A stretch of DNA of 64,000 bases from DATLWN01 sp963764315 (GTDB lineage: Bacteria > Pseudomonadota > Zetaproteobacteria > Mariprofundales > Mariprofundaceae): contig CAVXSB010000002.1 in NCBI GenBank assembly GCA_963764315.1, forward strand, positions 1 to 64,000. Reading direction: 5' to 3'. The notes beneath the pieces were generated by a model. That model saw only the letters and a program-made list of their open reading frames with translations. It made no database searches and had not been told where the DNA came from. A program made the position numbers and the translations under genes. Numbering within the stretch: the first letter of the stretch is position 1; every line of letters begins with the position of its first letter. This document shows positions 1 through 8,389 of this stretch, piece after piece.

Positions 1-6
1 ATGTAG

Positions 7-297
7 CGTGTCCCTTGGTTCAGTCACATATACTACCGGGGTATGGACGGGGAATTGCAGCCGGTGGAACGCAGCTTCATATACATGCCGTTCATGCACA
101 GCGAATCGGCTAAGATCCACGAAATCGCCGTGGGTCTGTTCGAGGCCAACGGCATCGCCGGCAACCTCGAATTCGAATACAAACACAAGCGCATCATCGA
201 TCGCTTCGGCCGCTATCCGCACCGCAACGCCGTGCTCGGCCGCGCCTCGACGGAGGCGGAGACAGCCTTTCTGCGCGAGCCGGACTCCAGCTTCTAA
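7..297 (+). pseudogene. C-terminal fragment of a DUF924 family protein
   Basis: The frame encodes the C-terminal half of a DUF924 protein. It has the family block PFMHSES, followed by a stretch ending RFGRYPHRNAVLGR and then STEAE...FL near the C terminus. Family members are about 180 residues; only about 85 family-like residues are present. An in-frame TAG lies at 4-6, and residues encoded before about 40 do not resemble the family, so the N-terminal half is missing or out of frame. The function of DUF924 is unknown. The window edge prevents deciding between a real truncation, a frameshift just upstream and a contig-edge artefact. Confidence 0.6.
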
Positions 298-310
298 GGG
301 GTATGGAATA

Positions 311-931
311 ATGATCGCCAAGCTCATTGCTGCGCTGGCCGCGGCCATCATCGCCGTGATCTCCAGGCTCGGCTACGGCGGCATCGTGCTGCTGATGGCC
401 ATCGAGAGCGCCTGTATCCCGCTGCCGTCAGAGATCATCATGCCCTTTTCCGGCTTCCTGGTGTTCAAGGGCGAGATGCAACTGTCCGTCGTCGCCCTGG
501 CGGGTGCGGCCGGCTGCCTGCTCGGTTCATGGGTGGCCTATGCCCTTGGAGCCTGGGGCGGGAGGCCGCTGATCGAGGCCTACGGCAGATACGTGCTGAT
601 CTCGCATCACGACCTGGATCTGGCCGACCGCTGGTTCGCCCGGCACGGGGACATCACGATCTTCGTTGGTCGCCTGCTGCCGGTGGTGCGCACCTTCATC
701 GCCTTTCCCGCCGGCGTGGCGCGCATGCCGCTATGGCGCTTCAGCGTCTATACCTTCGCCGGCTCCCTGATCTGGTGCTGGGCCCTGGCCTGGATCGGCA
801 AGAAGCTCGGCGAGAACTGGGATACCCTCGGGGTCTATTTCCATCGCTTCGATGCGCTGATCGGCGCCATCCTGGTCGCCGGCATCGTCTGGTATGTGCG
901 CCGGCATCTGAGCCTGATGCGCCGAGGCTAG
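311..931 (+). CDS. DedA family membrane protein
   Basis: A 206-residue integral membrane protein of the DedA/SNARE-associated family, inner-membrane proteins linked to lipid-carrier (undecaprenyl phosphate) flipping and envelope homeostasis. Seen directly: an early hydrophobic segment with the signature ESACIPLPSEIIMPFSG (about residues 35-52), a second hydrophobic block near 60-80, the DedA motif GRLLPVVRTFIAFPAG (about 120-135) containing the conserved Arg, and two C-terminal hydrophobic segments. ATG 311 is chosen because it begins just before the first hydrophobic segment; the open frame upstream runs through the DUF924 fragment in another phase. The exact substrate cannot be told from sequence. 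Confidence 0.9.
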   Translation: MIAKLIAALAAAIIAVISRLGYGGIVLLMAIESACIPLPSEIIMPFSGFLVFKGEMQLSVVALAGAAGCLLGSWVAYALGAWGGRPLIEAYGRYVLISHHDLDLADRWFARHGDITIFVGRLLPVVRTFIAFPAGVARMPLWRFSVYTFAGSLIWCWALAWIGKKLGENWDTLGVYFHRFDALIGAILVAGIVWYVRRHLSLMRRG

Positions 932-940
932 CGCCCTATC

Positions 941-1654
941 TCATTCCGCTTTGCGCAGCAGGTCGACGCGGATCGGCATCAGGAAATGTGCCGCATCGCC
1001 CTGCACATGCTGTTCGAATCGGTGTCTGACCTCGGTATGCAGTGCGTCCGACAACTGGTGCTCGGTGTGGGTGACCTTCAGGATCTTGGCCTCGAAATCG
1101 GCGAAGCCGTCGAAGCTGATCGGTGCGTTGAAGAAAATCTCCTGTGCCAGCGACAGCACGCCCTGATCCACGGCTCGTCGGACCGCTTCGAAAGCGGCCT
1201 GGCGCACCGCTTCCTCATCGTGGAACAGCCGCAGGATTTCGTTGAAATCGCCGGCGAACAGGGGCTCCGAGATATAGGCGTAGCCGCCGGGCCTGAGCAC
1301 GCGCCTTATCTCGGCCAGCGCCCGGTCCATCAGATCCAGCGGCACATGGTGCAGGGACTTGAACATGAACACGACGTCGAAGGCATCGTCCGGAGCGGGG
1401 ATGGCCTCGGCCCCGGCCATGGCGAAGTGCACATTGGGCAGATCGTCGATGGTTTGATGTTGGCGATGCTGGATCTCGTCAACCTCCAGCGCCGTGATGC
1501 GCCGGCCCGGGCCCTCGGTGGCGATGGCGCGCGTGATCTCCGCACGGCCGCAACCGAGCTCGAGGATGTCCTTGTCGTCGAGGGTCAGTAGCGCATTGTA
1601 GATGTCGCGCTCCGGGCAGGTCTTCGGGATGTCGGTGGAGATCAGGTTCATCAT
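941..1654 (-). CDS. class I SAM-dependent methyltransferase
   Basis: About 237 residues with a Rossmann-type methyltransferase fold of the Methyltransf_11 kind. Motif I is ILELGCGRAEIT. The acidic and later motifs are visible as DAFDVVFMFKSLHHV and RRVLRPGGYAYISEP, an order typical of ubiE-like small-molecule methyltransferases. The substrate is not identifiable. The frame is open back to 1723, but the first homologous residues follow two adjacent Met codons at 1654 and 1651, so an internal start is preferred. It converges with the DedA gene (gap about 10 bp) and diverges from the dioxygenase gene, so it probably has its own promoter. Confidence 0.8.
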   Translation of the reverse strand: MMNLISTDIPKTCPERDIYNALLTLDDKDILELGCGRAEITRAIATEGPGRRITALEVDEIQHRQHQTIDDLPNVHFAMAGAEAIPAPDDAFDVVFMFKSLHHVPLDLMDRALAEIRRVLRPGGYAYISEPLFAGDFNEILRLFHDEEAVRQAAFEAVRRAVDQGVLSLAQEIFFNAPISFDGFADFEAKILKVTHTEHQLSDALHTEVRHRFEQHVQGDAAHFLMPIRVDLLRKAE

Positions 1655-1766
1655 GGGGAAAGCGTAGGCCGGCCCATGCTGCGAGGCAACCGGGCCACGA
1701 GGTGGTGTCACGATGTCCTCCATGGCCTAGCATCGCACCTGGCGCCATTGCCGCGGAGGAATCGAG

Positions 1767-2588
1767 ATGTCTCATCCCGAAAAACGCATGCCCACGCTGT
1801 TCATTTCCCATGGCGGCGGTCCCTGGCCCTTCATGGAGGCTTCCTTCGGTGCGCCCGGTGCCTGGGATGGTCTGGAGGCGCATATGCGCGGCCTCGATGC
1901 CGAGGTCGGACGCAGGCCGAAGGCGGTGCTGGTGATCTCCGCGCATTGGGAGGAACGGATACCGACGGTCAATACCGGCGAGAATCCCCCGTTGTTGTTC
2001 GACTACTACGGTTTTCCCGAGCATACCTACCGGTTGCGCTATCCTGCACCGGGATCCCCGGTGCTGGCGGCGCGGGTGCGCGACCTGCTGGCCGCATCCG
2101 GCATCGATAGCGAGGAGGAGGTGCTGCGCGGTCTCGACCACGGCGTGTTCATCCCCTTCATGCTGATCTATCCGCATGCGGATATACCCATCGTGCAGCT
2201 ATCCCTGCAGCGCGACCTCGACCCGGCCTTCCATCTGGCCCTCGGGCGCGCCCTGGCACCGCTCAGGGACGAGGATGTGCTGATTGTCGGCAGCGGGCTC
2301 AGCTACCACAACCTGCACAAGATCATGGCCGACGACGCCCAGACTATCGCCGATGCCGCGCATTTCGATACCTGGCTGACCGAGGCGGTGGAGCAGCCCC
2401 ATGCTGACGAGCGGGAGCGGCGGCTGATCGCCTGGGAACAGGCGCCTGGTGCCCGCGCCTGCCATCCCCGCAGCGAGCATCTGGTGCCGCTGTTCGTGGC
2501 TGCCGGTGCCGCCGCCGGCGATCCGGGCGTGCGCAACTACGCCGATCACATGCTGGGCAAGGCCGTCGCGGGATTCCGTTTCGGCTGA
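1767..2588 (+). CDS. DODA-type (LigB-like) extradiol ring-cleavage dioxygenase
   Basis: A 273-residue protein of the class III extradiol dioxygenase superfamily, the DODA branch that includes E. coli YgiD (4,5-DOPA dioxygenase). Candidate metal/catalytic residues are visible: His15 in ISHGGG, His60 in VISAHWEE and His125 in GLDHGVF. The family stretch DYYGFPEHTYRLRYPAPGSP and a C-terminal VGSGLSYHNL are also present. It probably binds a single metal ion and opens a catechol-type ring in the cytoplasm; the real substrate is unknown. A strong GGAGGAA site lies upstream of ATG 1767. It stands alone, about 75 bp before doxX. Confidence 0.87.
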   Translation: MSHPEKRMPTLFISHGGGPWPFMEASFGAPGAWDGLEAHMRGLDAEVGRRPKAVLVISAHWEERIPTVNTGENPPLLFDYYGFPEHTYRLRYPAPGSPVLAARVRDLLAASGIDSEEEVLRGLDHGVFIPFMLIYPHADIPIVQLSLQRDLDPAFHLALGRALAPLRDEDVLIVGSGLSYHNLHKIMADDAQTIADAAHFDTWLTEAVEQPHADERERRLIAWEQAPGARACHPRSEHLVPLFVAAGAAAGDPGVRNYADHMLGKAVAGFRFG

Positions 2589-2663
2589 AATTCAGCAATT
2601 CATCGGATGATCTAGAATGACTGGAATATCGAGGGCGGCAAACCGCCGCATAAGGAGGATGCT

Positions 2664-3077
2664 ATGTCCGATATGAGTCAATGCTGCGCCAAATGGGAGC
2701 CGCAGTTGCTGAGCGTGCTGCGCATCATCGTCGCCTTCCTGTTCATGCAGCACGGCGGCGAGAAGCTGTTCAGCTTTCCGGCGCCGTTCATGTTCCATCT
2801 TCAGCCATTCACGCTGATCTGGTTCGCCGGCGTGCTCGAGGTGTTCGGCGGTTTTCTGATCCTGATCGGTCTGTTCACGCGGCCGGTCGCCTTCATCCTA
2901 TCCGGCGAGATGGCGTTCGCTTATTTCATGATGCACGCGCCGCACGGCTTCTGGCCGCTGCTCAACCACGGTGAGGCGGCGGTGTTTTACTGCTTCGTCT
3001 TCCTCTATATGGCCGCGGCCGGCGGTGGTGCCTGGAGCGTCGACAGCCTGATGCGCCGCAAGCCGTCCGCATCCTGA
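2664..3077 (+). CDS. DoxX family membrane protein
   Basis: A 137-residue protein with four predicted hydrophobic segments and the DoxX-family pattern: RIIVAFLFMQHGGEKLF near the N terminus, then ...FAGVLEVFGGFLILIGLFTR in the second helix region, and a hydrophobic C-terminal half. DoxX-like proteins are small quinone- or thiol-related membrane proteins, and most members have no proven role. AGGAGG is placed about 5 bases before ATG 2664. The preceding gene encodes a dioxygenase, but the 75-bp gap does not require cotranscription. Confidence 0.85.
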   Translation: MSDMSQCCAKWEPQLLSVLRIIVAFLFMQHGGEKLFSFPAPFMFHLQPFTLIWFAGVLEVFGGFLILIGLFTRPVAFILSGEMAFAYFMMHAPHGFWPLLNHGEAAVFYCFVFLYMAAAGGGAWSVDSLMRRKPSAS

Positions 3078-3112
3078 CGCGACTGTTAGCGTTCAAGCAG
3101 CCATGGAGGGGG

Positions 3113-3343
3113 GTGCTGGTCGTCGAGGGTGGGGCCATGCGCAGCGTGTTTTCCGCCGGCCTGCTGGACGGGTTCCTGCAGCGCAGCTTCGATCCCTTCG
3201 ACGGCTATACCGGGGTATCGGTGGCGGCGTTCCGCATGGGTCGCTTTTCCACCCGTCGTGAGCAGTTGTTGGAGGGCTACCGTGCCGGGCTTGCGATGGC
3301 GCCGGATGCCATCACGGCGTGGCAGCAGGCGCTTTCGGGATGA
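3113..3343 (+). pseudogene. patatin-like phospholipase remnant with internal deletion
   Basis: The first 35 residues match the N terminus of YjjU-type patatin-like phospholipases: LVVEGGAMRSVFSAGLLDGF, then FDPFDGYTGVS. At the GxSxG nucleophile elbow the frame jumps to residues that look like the end of the same family (RFSTRREQLLEGYRAGL). The elbow reads GVSVA, so its last Gly is lost, and about 200 residues including the catalytic Asp region are missing. GTG 3113 has no clear ribosome binding site. The simplest reading is an in-frame internal deletion leaving a 76-residue, enzymatically dead remnant. Confidence 0.65.
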
Positions 3344-3352
3344 GGGGGTAGG

Positions 3353-4192
3353 TCAGGTCGGCTGCTGGATGCCGGCCAGAAACCAGGTGGAATCCTCCAT
3401 GCGCGGGTCGTGGCGGAAAATCCAGTACTCGCGTACCTCGTGCCGGATGTCCTCGGTCAGGACACCGCTGGCGTCCAGACTCTGTTCACGCAGCATGGCG
3501 TCGAAGCTCACCGCGGCCCATTCATAGCCGGATTCGAGCCAGACATCGGCGAGCTCGGCGTTGAGCATCGCTACCTCGGTCAGCGCTCGCCCTTCGCCCA
3601 GCGAAGCCATGTCGGCCTCGATGCGCGAGGCGATATCGGGGGTGCAGAAGCGACGGATGTCGGCGATGTCTTTGGCATCCCAGGCGGTTTGCATGCGCAC
3701 GAAGATTTGTTTGGCCGATGTCAGGAAGGATTCCCGGTCGATGGATGGTGGAAGTTGGTCCGGGGCATCGGCAGCGCCGGTGAAGCCGCGATACTGCGCT
3801 TGCATGCCCTGCATGCCGGAGAACGGCTGGGCGGCATAGGCCATCGTTTCTGCCCTGCGGCGGACGAGGGTGAGGATCAACAGCAGGATGCCGCCGAGGA
3901 TGAGGATGTCGAACAGGTTGATGCCGTGGAAGGCGCTGCCGAACAGCAGAGAGCCAATCAGGCCACCGAAGGCCAGGCCGGCGACGGCGCCCATGATGCC
4001 GCGACGCGGCATGCCGCCCGTACGCGGGCCGAACATGGGGCGGGAGCGATAGGTGCCCGAGGGCGTATGTGGGATCAGGCGATGGTAGCCAAAGCTGGCA
4101 CCGCCGCCGAAACGTCGCGCCTCGGCCTGTCCGATATGCCACATCGAGGAGGCAACGACGGCGACCGCGGCCATGGCCAACATTCTCTTCAC
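3353..4192 (-). CDS. Tim44-like domain protein with signal peptide
   Basis: A 279-residue secreted or membrane-anchored protein. It has an N-terminal signal-type segment (MKRMLAMAAVAVVASSMW), an Arg/Gly/Pro-rich stretch, a Gly-rich hydrophobic segment near 75-115 ending in several Arg (LVRRRAE), and a C-terminal Tim44-like domain (about 145-279) that ends with the typical WFLAGIQQ. In bacteria these proteins are of unknown role; the domain is related to the membrane-binding part of mitochondrial Tim44. Its start overlaps the end of the upstream DciA-like gene by 4 bases, so it is the last gene of a HIT - DciA-like - Tim44-like operon. Confidence 0.85.
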   Translation of the reverse strand: MKRMLAMAAVAVVASSMWHIGQAEARRFGGGASFGYHRLIPHTPSGTYRSRPMFGPRTGGMPRRGIMGAVAGLAFGGLIGSLLFGSAFHGINLFDILILGGILLLILTLVRRRAETMAYAAQPFSGMQGMQAQYRGFTGAADAPDQLPPSIDRESFLTSAKQIFVRMQTAWDAKDIADIRRFCTPDIASRIEADMASLGEGRALTEVAMLNAELADVWLESGYEWAAVSFDAMLREQSLDASGVLTEDIRHEVREYWIFRHDPRMEDSTWFLAGIQQPT

Positions 4193-4713
4193 GCTTCGTC
4201 CTCCTGACTCGCCGCTTCCGATGTGTCGGCATGGATGATCTGGGCCAGCCTGGCTGAGTATATGGCCCGGCGAAGGCTATCATTGTCCACCTGCTTGAGC
4301 GATTGCGCAATAGCCTTGCGCATGCGGAGCGGCGCAGGTTGCGTGTGTCGCGGGGTGGGGCTCGGTGTGCCCGCCCCGGCCAGCATCTGCGTGCGGATCT
4401 GCGTTAGGCCCTCAATGCGGGCGCGGCTGCGGCAGGCACGCAGGATATCGCTTCGCAGCATGCGGATCTGCTGGGCCATGATCGAATGGTCGACGGCGAT
4501 CCACAGTCGCCGGCCGCCTTCATGTCCGTCCGCATGCTCCTCGATGCGCACCGGCTCGGTGCGCGACGCCATCATCGCCCCGACGATCTCCGGCCATAGC
4601 TTGCGCAGGCGGGTGATGGCCAATAGTGGCCCGAGGGTTTCCTCGCCCAGCACGGTGGATAGGTCTTGTTCGAGTCGGGTCAGCCGCGAACGCGGGCGGT
4701 GGGGGCGTTTCAA
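4189..4713 (-). CDS. DUF721 / DciA-like protein
   Basis: A 174-residue DUF721 protein. The N-terminal conserved block contains LLAITRLRKLWPEIVG and later LWIAVDHSIMAQQIRMLRSDIL, the pattern of the DciA family, which in other bacteria helps load the replicative helicase DnaB. The second half is low-complexity, Pro/Thr-rich then Ala/Gln-rich, and varies between species. The best start is TTG 4713, which overlaps the stop of the HIT gene (TTGA); the downstream Tim44-like gene overlaps its end by 4 bases. Assignment to DciA rather than another DUF721 subgroup is inferred. Confidence 0.75.
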   Translation of the reverse strand: MKRPHRPRSRLTRLEQDLSTVLGEETLGPLLAITRLRKLWPEIVGAMMASRTEPVRIEEHADGHEGGRRLWIAVDHSIMAQQIRMLRSDILRACRSRARIEGLTQIRTQMLAGAGTPSPTPRHTQPAPLRMRKAIAQSLKQVDNDSLRRAIYSARLAQIIHADTSEAASQEDEA

Positions 4714-5039
4714 AACGGCAGGCGTTTGCCACCGAGAATATGTGCGTGCAGGTGATAAACCTCCTGTCCGCCACCATCGCGCACATTGATGACGACGCGG
4801 TAGCCGGCGTCCGCCACGCCCAGCTTCTCGGCCACCCGGCGTACGCGGTCCATCAACTGGCCCAGCATGGCCGGATCGTCGGCATCGGCGAAGGTGTCCA
4901 CATGCTGCTTCGGGATCACCAGGGCATGCACGGGAGCTTTGGGATGGATGTCGTGGAAGGCCAGGAAATCGTCGTCCTCATCGATCTTCTTGCATGGGAT
5001 CTCGCCCGCTGCGATCTTGCAGAAGAGACAGCCGTTCAT
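4710..5039 (-). CDS. HIT (histidine triad) family hydrolase, HinT-like
   Basis: A 109-residue HIT-family nucleotide hydrolase of the HinT type, which cleaves purine nucleoside phosphoramidates. Visible are the N-terminal CLFCKIAAGEIPCKK, the central HPKAPVHALVIPKQHV and the C-terminal triad YHLHAHIL. ATG 5039 is preferred because MNGCLFCK matches the family N terminus; the frame remains open 63 bases further upstream. It is the first gene of the three-gene minus-strand cluster. The 255 bp between it and the divergent kinase gene holds no further ORF that I can support. Confidence 0.92.
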   Translation of the reverse strand: MNGCLFCKIAAGEIPCKKIDEDDDFLAFHDIHPKAPVHALVIPKQHVDTFADADDPAMLGQLMDRVRRVAEKLGVADAGYRVVINVRDGGGQEVYHLHAHILGGKRLPF

Positions 5040-5294
5040 GTCGTTCCTTCGATTTCTGGCATGCATGTAAATGTAGCACGGCGGGTGACGAATGAAAGGC
5101 ATGGCGCCATCGACCTATCCATGTGTCTATGTTGCCTGGCATGATTGTCCGCCGTACCCTCGGCTACAGGAGGGCGCATTGAACTTCGGCGTCAGCTTGG
5201 CCCATAGGCCCATTATTATGCATGATGCATTGGTTGCGCCGCTCGTGGCCTTCGCCCAGCATATCACTTTGCCGCATGCGCGCGCGTGGGCCTG

Positions 5295-8210
5295 ATGTCA
5301 GCCACTGACGAGACCAGTCGTGCGGATGCGCACCGCGGGGCATTGGCTCGTGACGTGGATGCCCTGGCCGAACATCTGCTGCAGACCGAGCAAAGGCTGC
5401 AGACCCTGCTGGACCACATTCCCGATTGCATCGTCCGCTTTGATGCCGAATGCCGCTATGTCTTCGTCAGTCCGGCGGTAACGCGGCTTTTCGGCCTTGC
5501 AGCCGGGCAGCTGATCGGCAAGCGCATCTCCGAAACAGGAATCTCGGGAAACGCCGCCCAGGACGCCAGGCTGGAGGGCATGATCAGGCGGGCGTTCGAG
5601 GAGGGGCGTGCCAACAGCTGCGAGGCGCAATGGACGACGGCCGAGGGCGAGCATTTCTTCGAGGTTTCCCATGTGCCTGAAAGAGATGAGGAAGGCCGCA
5701 TTGCCAGTGTGCTTTGCATCGCCCACGACATCACCGAGCGCAATCGGGCCGAGGACAAACTCCGTGCCAGCGAGGCCCGTTTCCGCAGCTTTGCCGACCA
5801 CGCCATGGATGCCTTCTTCCTGCATGGGGAGAAGGGCGTCATCCTCGATGCGAACCGTCAGGCCTGCCTGAGCCTGGGCTACAGCCGTGAGGAACTGATC
5901 GGCATGAGCCCAGCCGATTTCGACGCGGACCTTTCCCCGGGTTTTCGCGATTCATTTCGGGCCCGGGCAGACAAGGGCGAGATCGTGACCTTCATGTCCC
6001 ATCATCGTCGCAAGGACGGCAGCACCTTCCCGGTCGAGGTGCGCCTGCGCCCATTCTCCGACGGCGACCAACGGCGGTATATCTCCACGGCCCGCGATAC
6101 CAGTGAGCGCAAACGGGTGGAGGATGACCTGCACCGCTTGAACCGCGAACTACGGGCCATCAGCCGCTGCCACCAGACCCTGTTGCGCGCCAACGATGAA
6201 CAGTGTCTGCTCGACGACATCTGCCGCATCATCGTCGAAGAGGCCGGTTACCGCCTGGCTTGGGTTGGCTACGCCGAGAACGATGAGAACAAGACCGTGC
6301 GTCCCGTTGCCTGGGCCGGAGATGACGGCGAATACCTTCTTAAATCCAGGATCTCATGGTCGGAGGATTCGGAATATGGGCAGGGGCCATCCGCCGCCTC
6401 GATTCGCAGCGGCCAGATCGTGCACATCCAGGATATCGCCACCGATCCTGGCATGATTCCGTGGCGCCAAAGCGCCCTGGAGCGCGGTTATCGCACCTGT
6501 GTTTGCCTGCCTTTGAAGGACATGGACGCCCGGGTGTTCGGCGTGTTGCTGATCTATTCCCCCGAGCCCGATGCGATCACGCCGGAGGAGATCCGGCTGA
6601 TGGAAGATTTGTCCCACGACCTGGCCTTCGGCATCGATGTGCTGCGCACACGCGAGGAGCGCAGGCTTGCCGAGGAGAAGTACCGCACCATCTTCGAGAA
6701 TTCGCCGCTGGGCATCTTCCGTTCGACGTTCGAAGGGCGTTTCCTCGAACTGAACCCGGCCATGGCCCATATGCTCGGTTATGACCTCCCCGAGGCGGTG
6801 GTGCGCGAAATCCATGATATCGGTCGGCAGGTCTATGCCGAGGGCTATGACCGCGGCAAGGTGGTTCGGGCGCAGCTGGGGGTGGGGGACGATGCCACGC
6901 AGTATGTGAGCCGCTACCGACGTCAGGATGGCAGCGAGTTCGATGCCACCCTGTACCTGAAAACGGTGCGCAATGCCGAGGGTTCCCCGATCATGTTCGA
7001 TGGCATTGTCGAGGATATTACCGACCGCCTGCAGGCCGAGGCCGAACGCGAGCGCCTGCAGGCTGAGCTGCTGCAGGCGCAGAAGATGGAGTCCGTGGGC
7101 CGCCTGGCCGGCGGCATTGCCCACGATTTCAACAATATGCTGGCCGCGATCTCGGGTTATGCGGAACTGGCGATGCAGGGCATCGATCCGACACAACGGC
7201 CGTTCGCGCATCTGCAGGAGATTCACAAGGCTGCAGGCCGTTCCGCCGACCTGACGCGTCAGCTTTTGGGCTTTGCCCGCAAGCAGCCCGCCGTGCCCGC
7301 CGTGCTCGATCTGAACACAATGGTCGAGGGTATGCTGAAGATGCTGAGGCGCCTGATCGGCGAGGACATCCAGCTGACCTGGCTTCCCGGCAAGGCCTTG
7401 CACCAGGTCAGGGTCGATCCCGGCCAGATCGACCAGGTCCTGGCCAATCTGTGCGTCAACGCCAGGGACGCCATCGACGATGTCGGCTCCATCACCATCG
7501 AGACCCGGAGCGCAAGCCTGAATCGGGCCTATTGCGTCGAACATCCCTGGGCGGAGGTGGGCGACTACGTGCTGCTGGCGGTGCGCGATGATGGCCGTGG
7601 CATGGATGGGGAGACGCTGGACAAGGTATTCGAGCCCTTCTTCACCACGAAGGCGGTGGGGAAGGGCACGGGCCTCGGCCTGGCGATGGTCTACGGCATC
7701 GTCAAGCAGAATGGGGGCCTTATCGATATTCGCAGCCAGCCGGGCCGTGGCACCGCCGTCGAGATCTACCTGCCGCAGCACGCTAGCGCTGCGGACGTGG
7801 AGGCTGGGGAGGAGATGGAGTCCGAGTCCATGTCACGCGGCCACGAGACCATCCTGCTGGTCGAGGATGAGCCCGTGGTGCTGGATATGGCGAAGCTGAT
7901 GCTTGAGGAGTGCGGCTATCGCGTGCTGGCGGCATCGACCCCCGATGATGCCATCCGCCTGGCAGACGAGCATGCCGGCAAGATCGGGCTGCTGCTCTCC
8001 GATGTGGTGATGCCGGGCATGAACGGCCATGCCCTTTCGACCACGCTGAGTTCCCTGTATCCGGGGATCAGGACGATTTTCATGTCCGGCTATCCCGGCA
8101 ATGCCATTGCCCAGCACGGCGTACTGCAGCAAGGGGTCAGCTTCATCCAGAAGCCGTTCACCATCGAGGCTCTGGCCACCAAGGTTCGCGAGGTGCTGGA
8201 CGCCAAATAG
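5295..8210 (+). CDS. PAS/GAF hybrid sensor histidine kinase with C-terminal receiver
   Basis: A 971-residue, apparently cytoplasmic hybrid kinase without transmembrane segments. Order: PAS (about 35-145), PAS (about 150-275), a GAF-type cassette starting LNRELRAISRCHQTLLRA (about 280-450), PAS (about 455-580), a HisKA segment with phospho-acceptor His610 in GGIAHDFNNML, an ATPase domain with DDGRGMDG, FEPFFTTK and GTGLGLAMVYG, and a receiver domain with Asp903 in LLLSDVVMPGMNG and Lys in IQKPF. HDFNN is typical of HWE/NtrB-like hybrid kinases. ATG 5295 is chosen over GTG 5286; neither has a clear ribosome binding site. No output regulator is adjacent. The following gene is its broken paralogue, so the pair probably arose by tandem duplication. 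Confidence 0.9.
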   Translation: MSATDETSRADAHRGALARDVDALAEHLLQTEQRLQTLLDHIPDCIVRFDAECRYVFVSPAVTRLFGLAAGQLIGKRISETGISGNAAQDARLEGMIRRAFEEGRANSCEAQWTTAEGEHFFEVSHVPERDEEGRIASVLCIAHDITERNRAEDKLRASEARFRSFADHAMDAFFLHGEKGVILDANRQACLSLGYSREELIGMSPADFDADLSPGFRDSFRARADKGEIVTFMSHHRRKDGSTFPVEVRLRPFSDGDQRRYISTARDTSERKRVEDDLHRLNRELRAISRCHQTLLRANDEQCLLDDICRIIVEEAGYRLAWVGYAENDENKTVRPVAWAGDDGEYLLKSRISWSEDSEYGQGPSAASIRSGQIVHIQDIATDPGMIPWRQSALERGYRTCVCLPLKDMDARVFGVLLIYSPEPDAITPEEIRLMEDLSHDLAFGIDVLRTREERRLAEEKYRTIFENSPLGIFRSTFEGRFLELNPAMAHMLGYDLPEAVVREIHDIGRQVYAEGYDRGKVVRAQLGVGDDATQYVSRYRRQDGSEFDATLYLKTVRNAEGSPIMFDGIVEDITDRLQAEAERERLQAELLQAQKMESVGRLAGGIAHDFNNMLAAISGYAELAMQGIDPTQRPFAHLQEIHKAAGRSADLTRQLLGFARKQPAVPAVLDLNTMVEGMLKMLRRLIGEDIQLTWLPGKALHQVRVDPGQIDQVLANLCVNARDAIDDVGSITIETRSASLNRAYCVEHPWAEVGDYVLLAVRDDGRGMDGETLDKVFEPFFTTKAVGKGTGLGLAMVYGIVKQNGGLIDIRSQPGRGTAVEIYLPQHASAADVEAGEEMESESMSRGHETILLVEDEPVVLDMAKLMLEECGYRVLAASTPDDAIRLADEHAGKIGLLLSDVVMPGMNGHALSTTLSSLYPGIRTIFMSGYPGNAIAQHGVLQQGVSFIQKPFTIEALATKVREVLDAK

Positions 8211-8326
8211 CCGGCGGCTCGGCGGATCGCTGCATCGATACCTTCCCCGGTCTCTTTTCGTTACGATTTTCTCTGAAACGACCGTTCTCGGGCCATTATC
8301 CACAACTTGGCACCATTCATGCGAAA

Positions 8327-8352
8327 AAATCATGGCACGAGGGCCATGATTT
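8327..8352. promoter_or_regulatory. perfect 10-bp inverted repeat between the two kinase genes
   Basis: AAATCATGGC and GCCATGATTT are separated by 6 bases, about 40 bp upstream of the second kinase start. It could be a regulator operator or a terminator. Read on the minus strand the stem is followed by a run of six T, but there is no minus-strand gene to terminate. Read on the plus strand there is no T tract. An operator or attenuator for the downstream kinase is therefore as plausible as a terminator. Confidence 0.45.
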
Positions 8353-8389
8353 ATCTAGATTGATAGAAGGGGATCATGGGGAGGTTGTT

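Noticed and set aside
5040..5294. Possible gene in the HIT-kinase divergent region
   Set aside because: Short frames only, without ribosome binding sites or conserved residues; probably holds the two promoters.
6354..7781. Long minus-strand open frame (475 codons) opposite the first hybrid kinase, and a similar one at 9306-10928
   Set aside because: Low-complexity His/Gln/Arg/Gly-rich translation with no family motif, antisense to clearly conserved kinase domains; an effect of high GC third positions.
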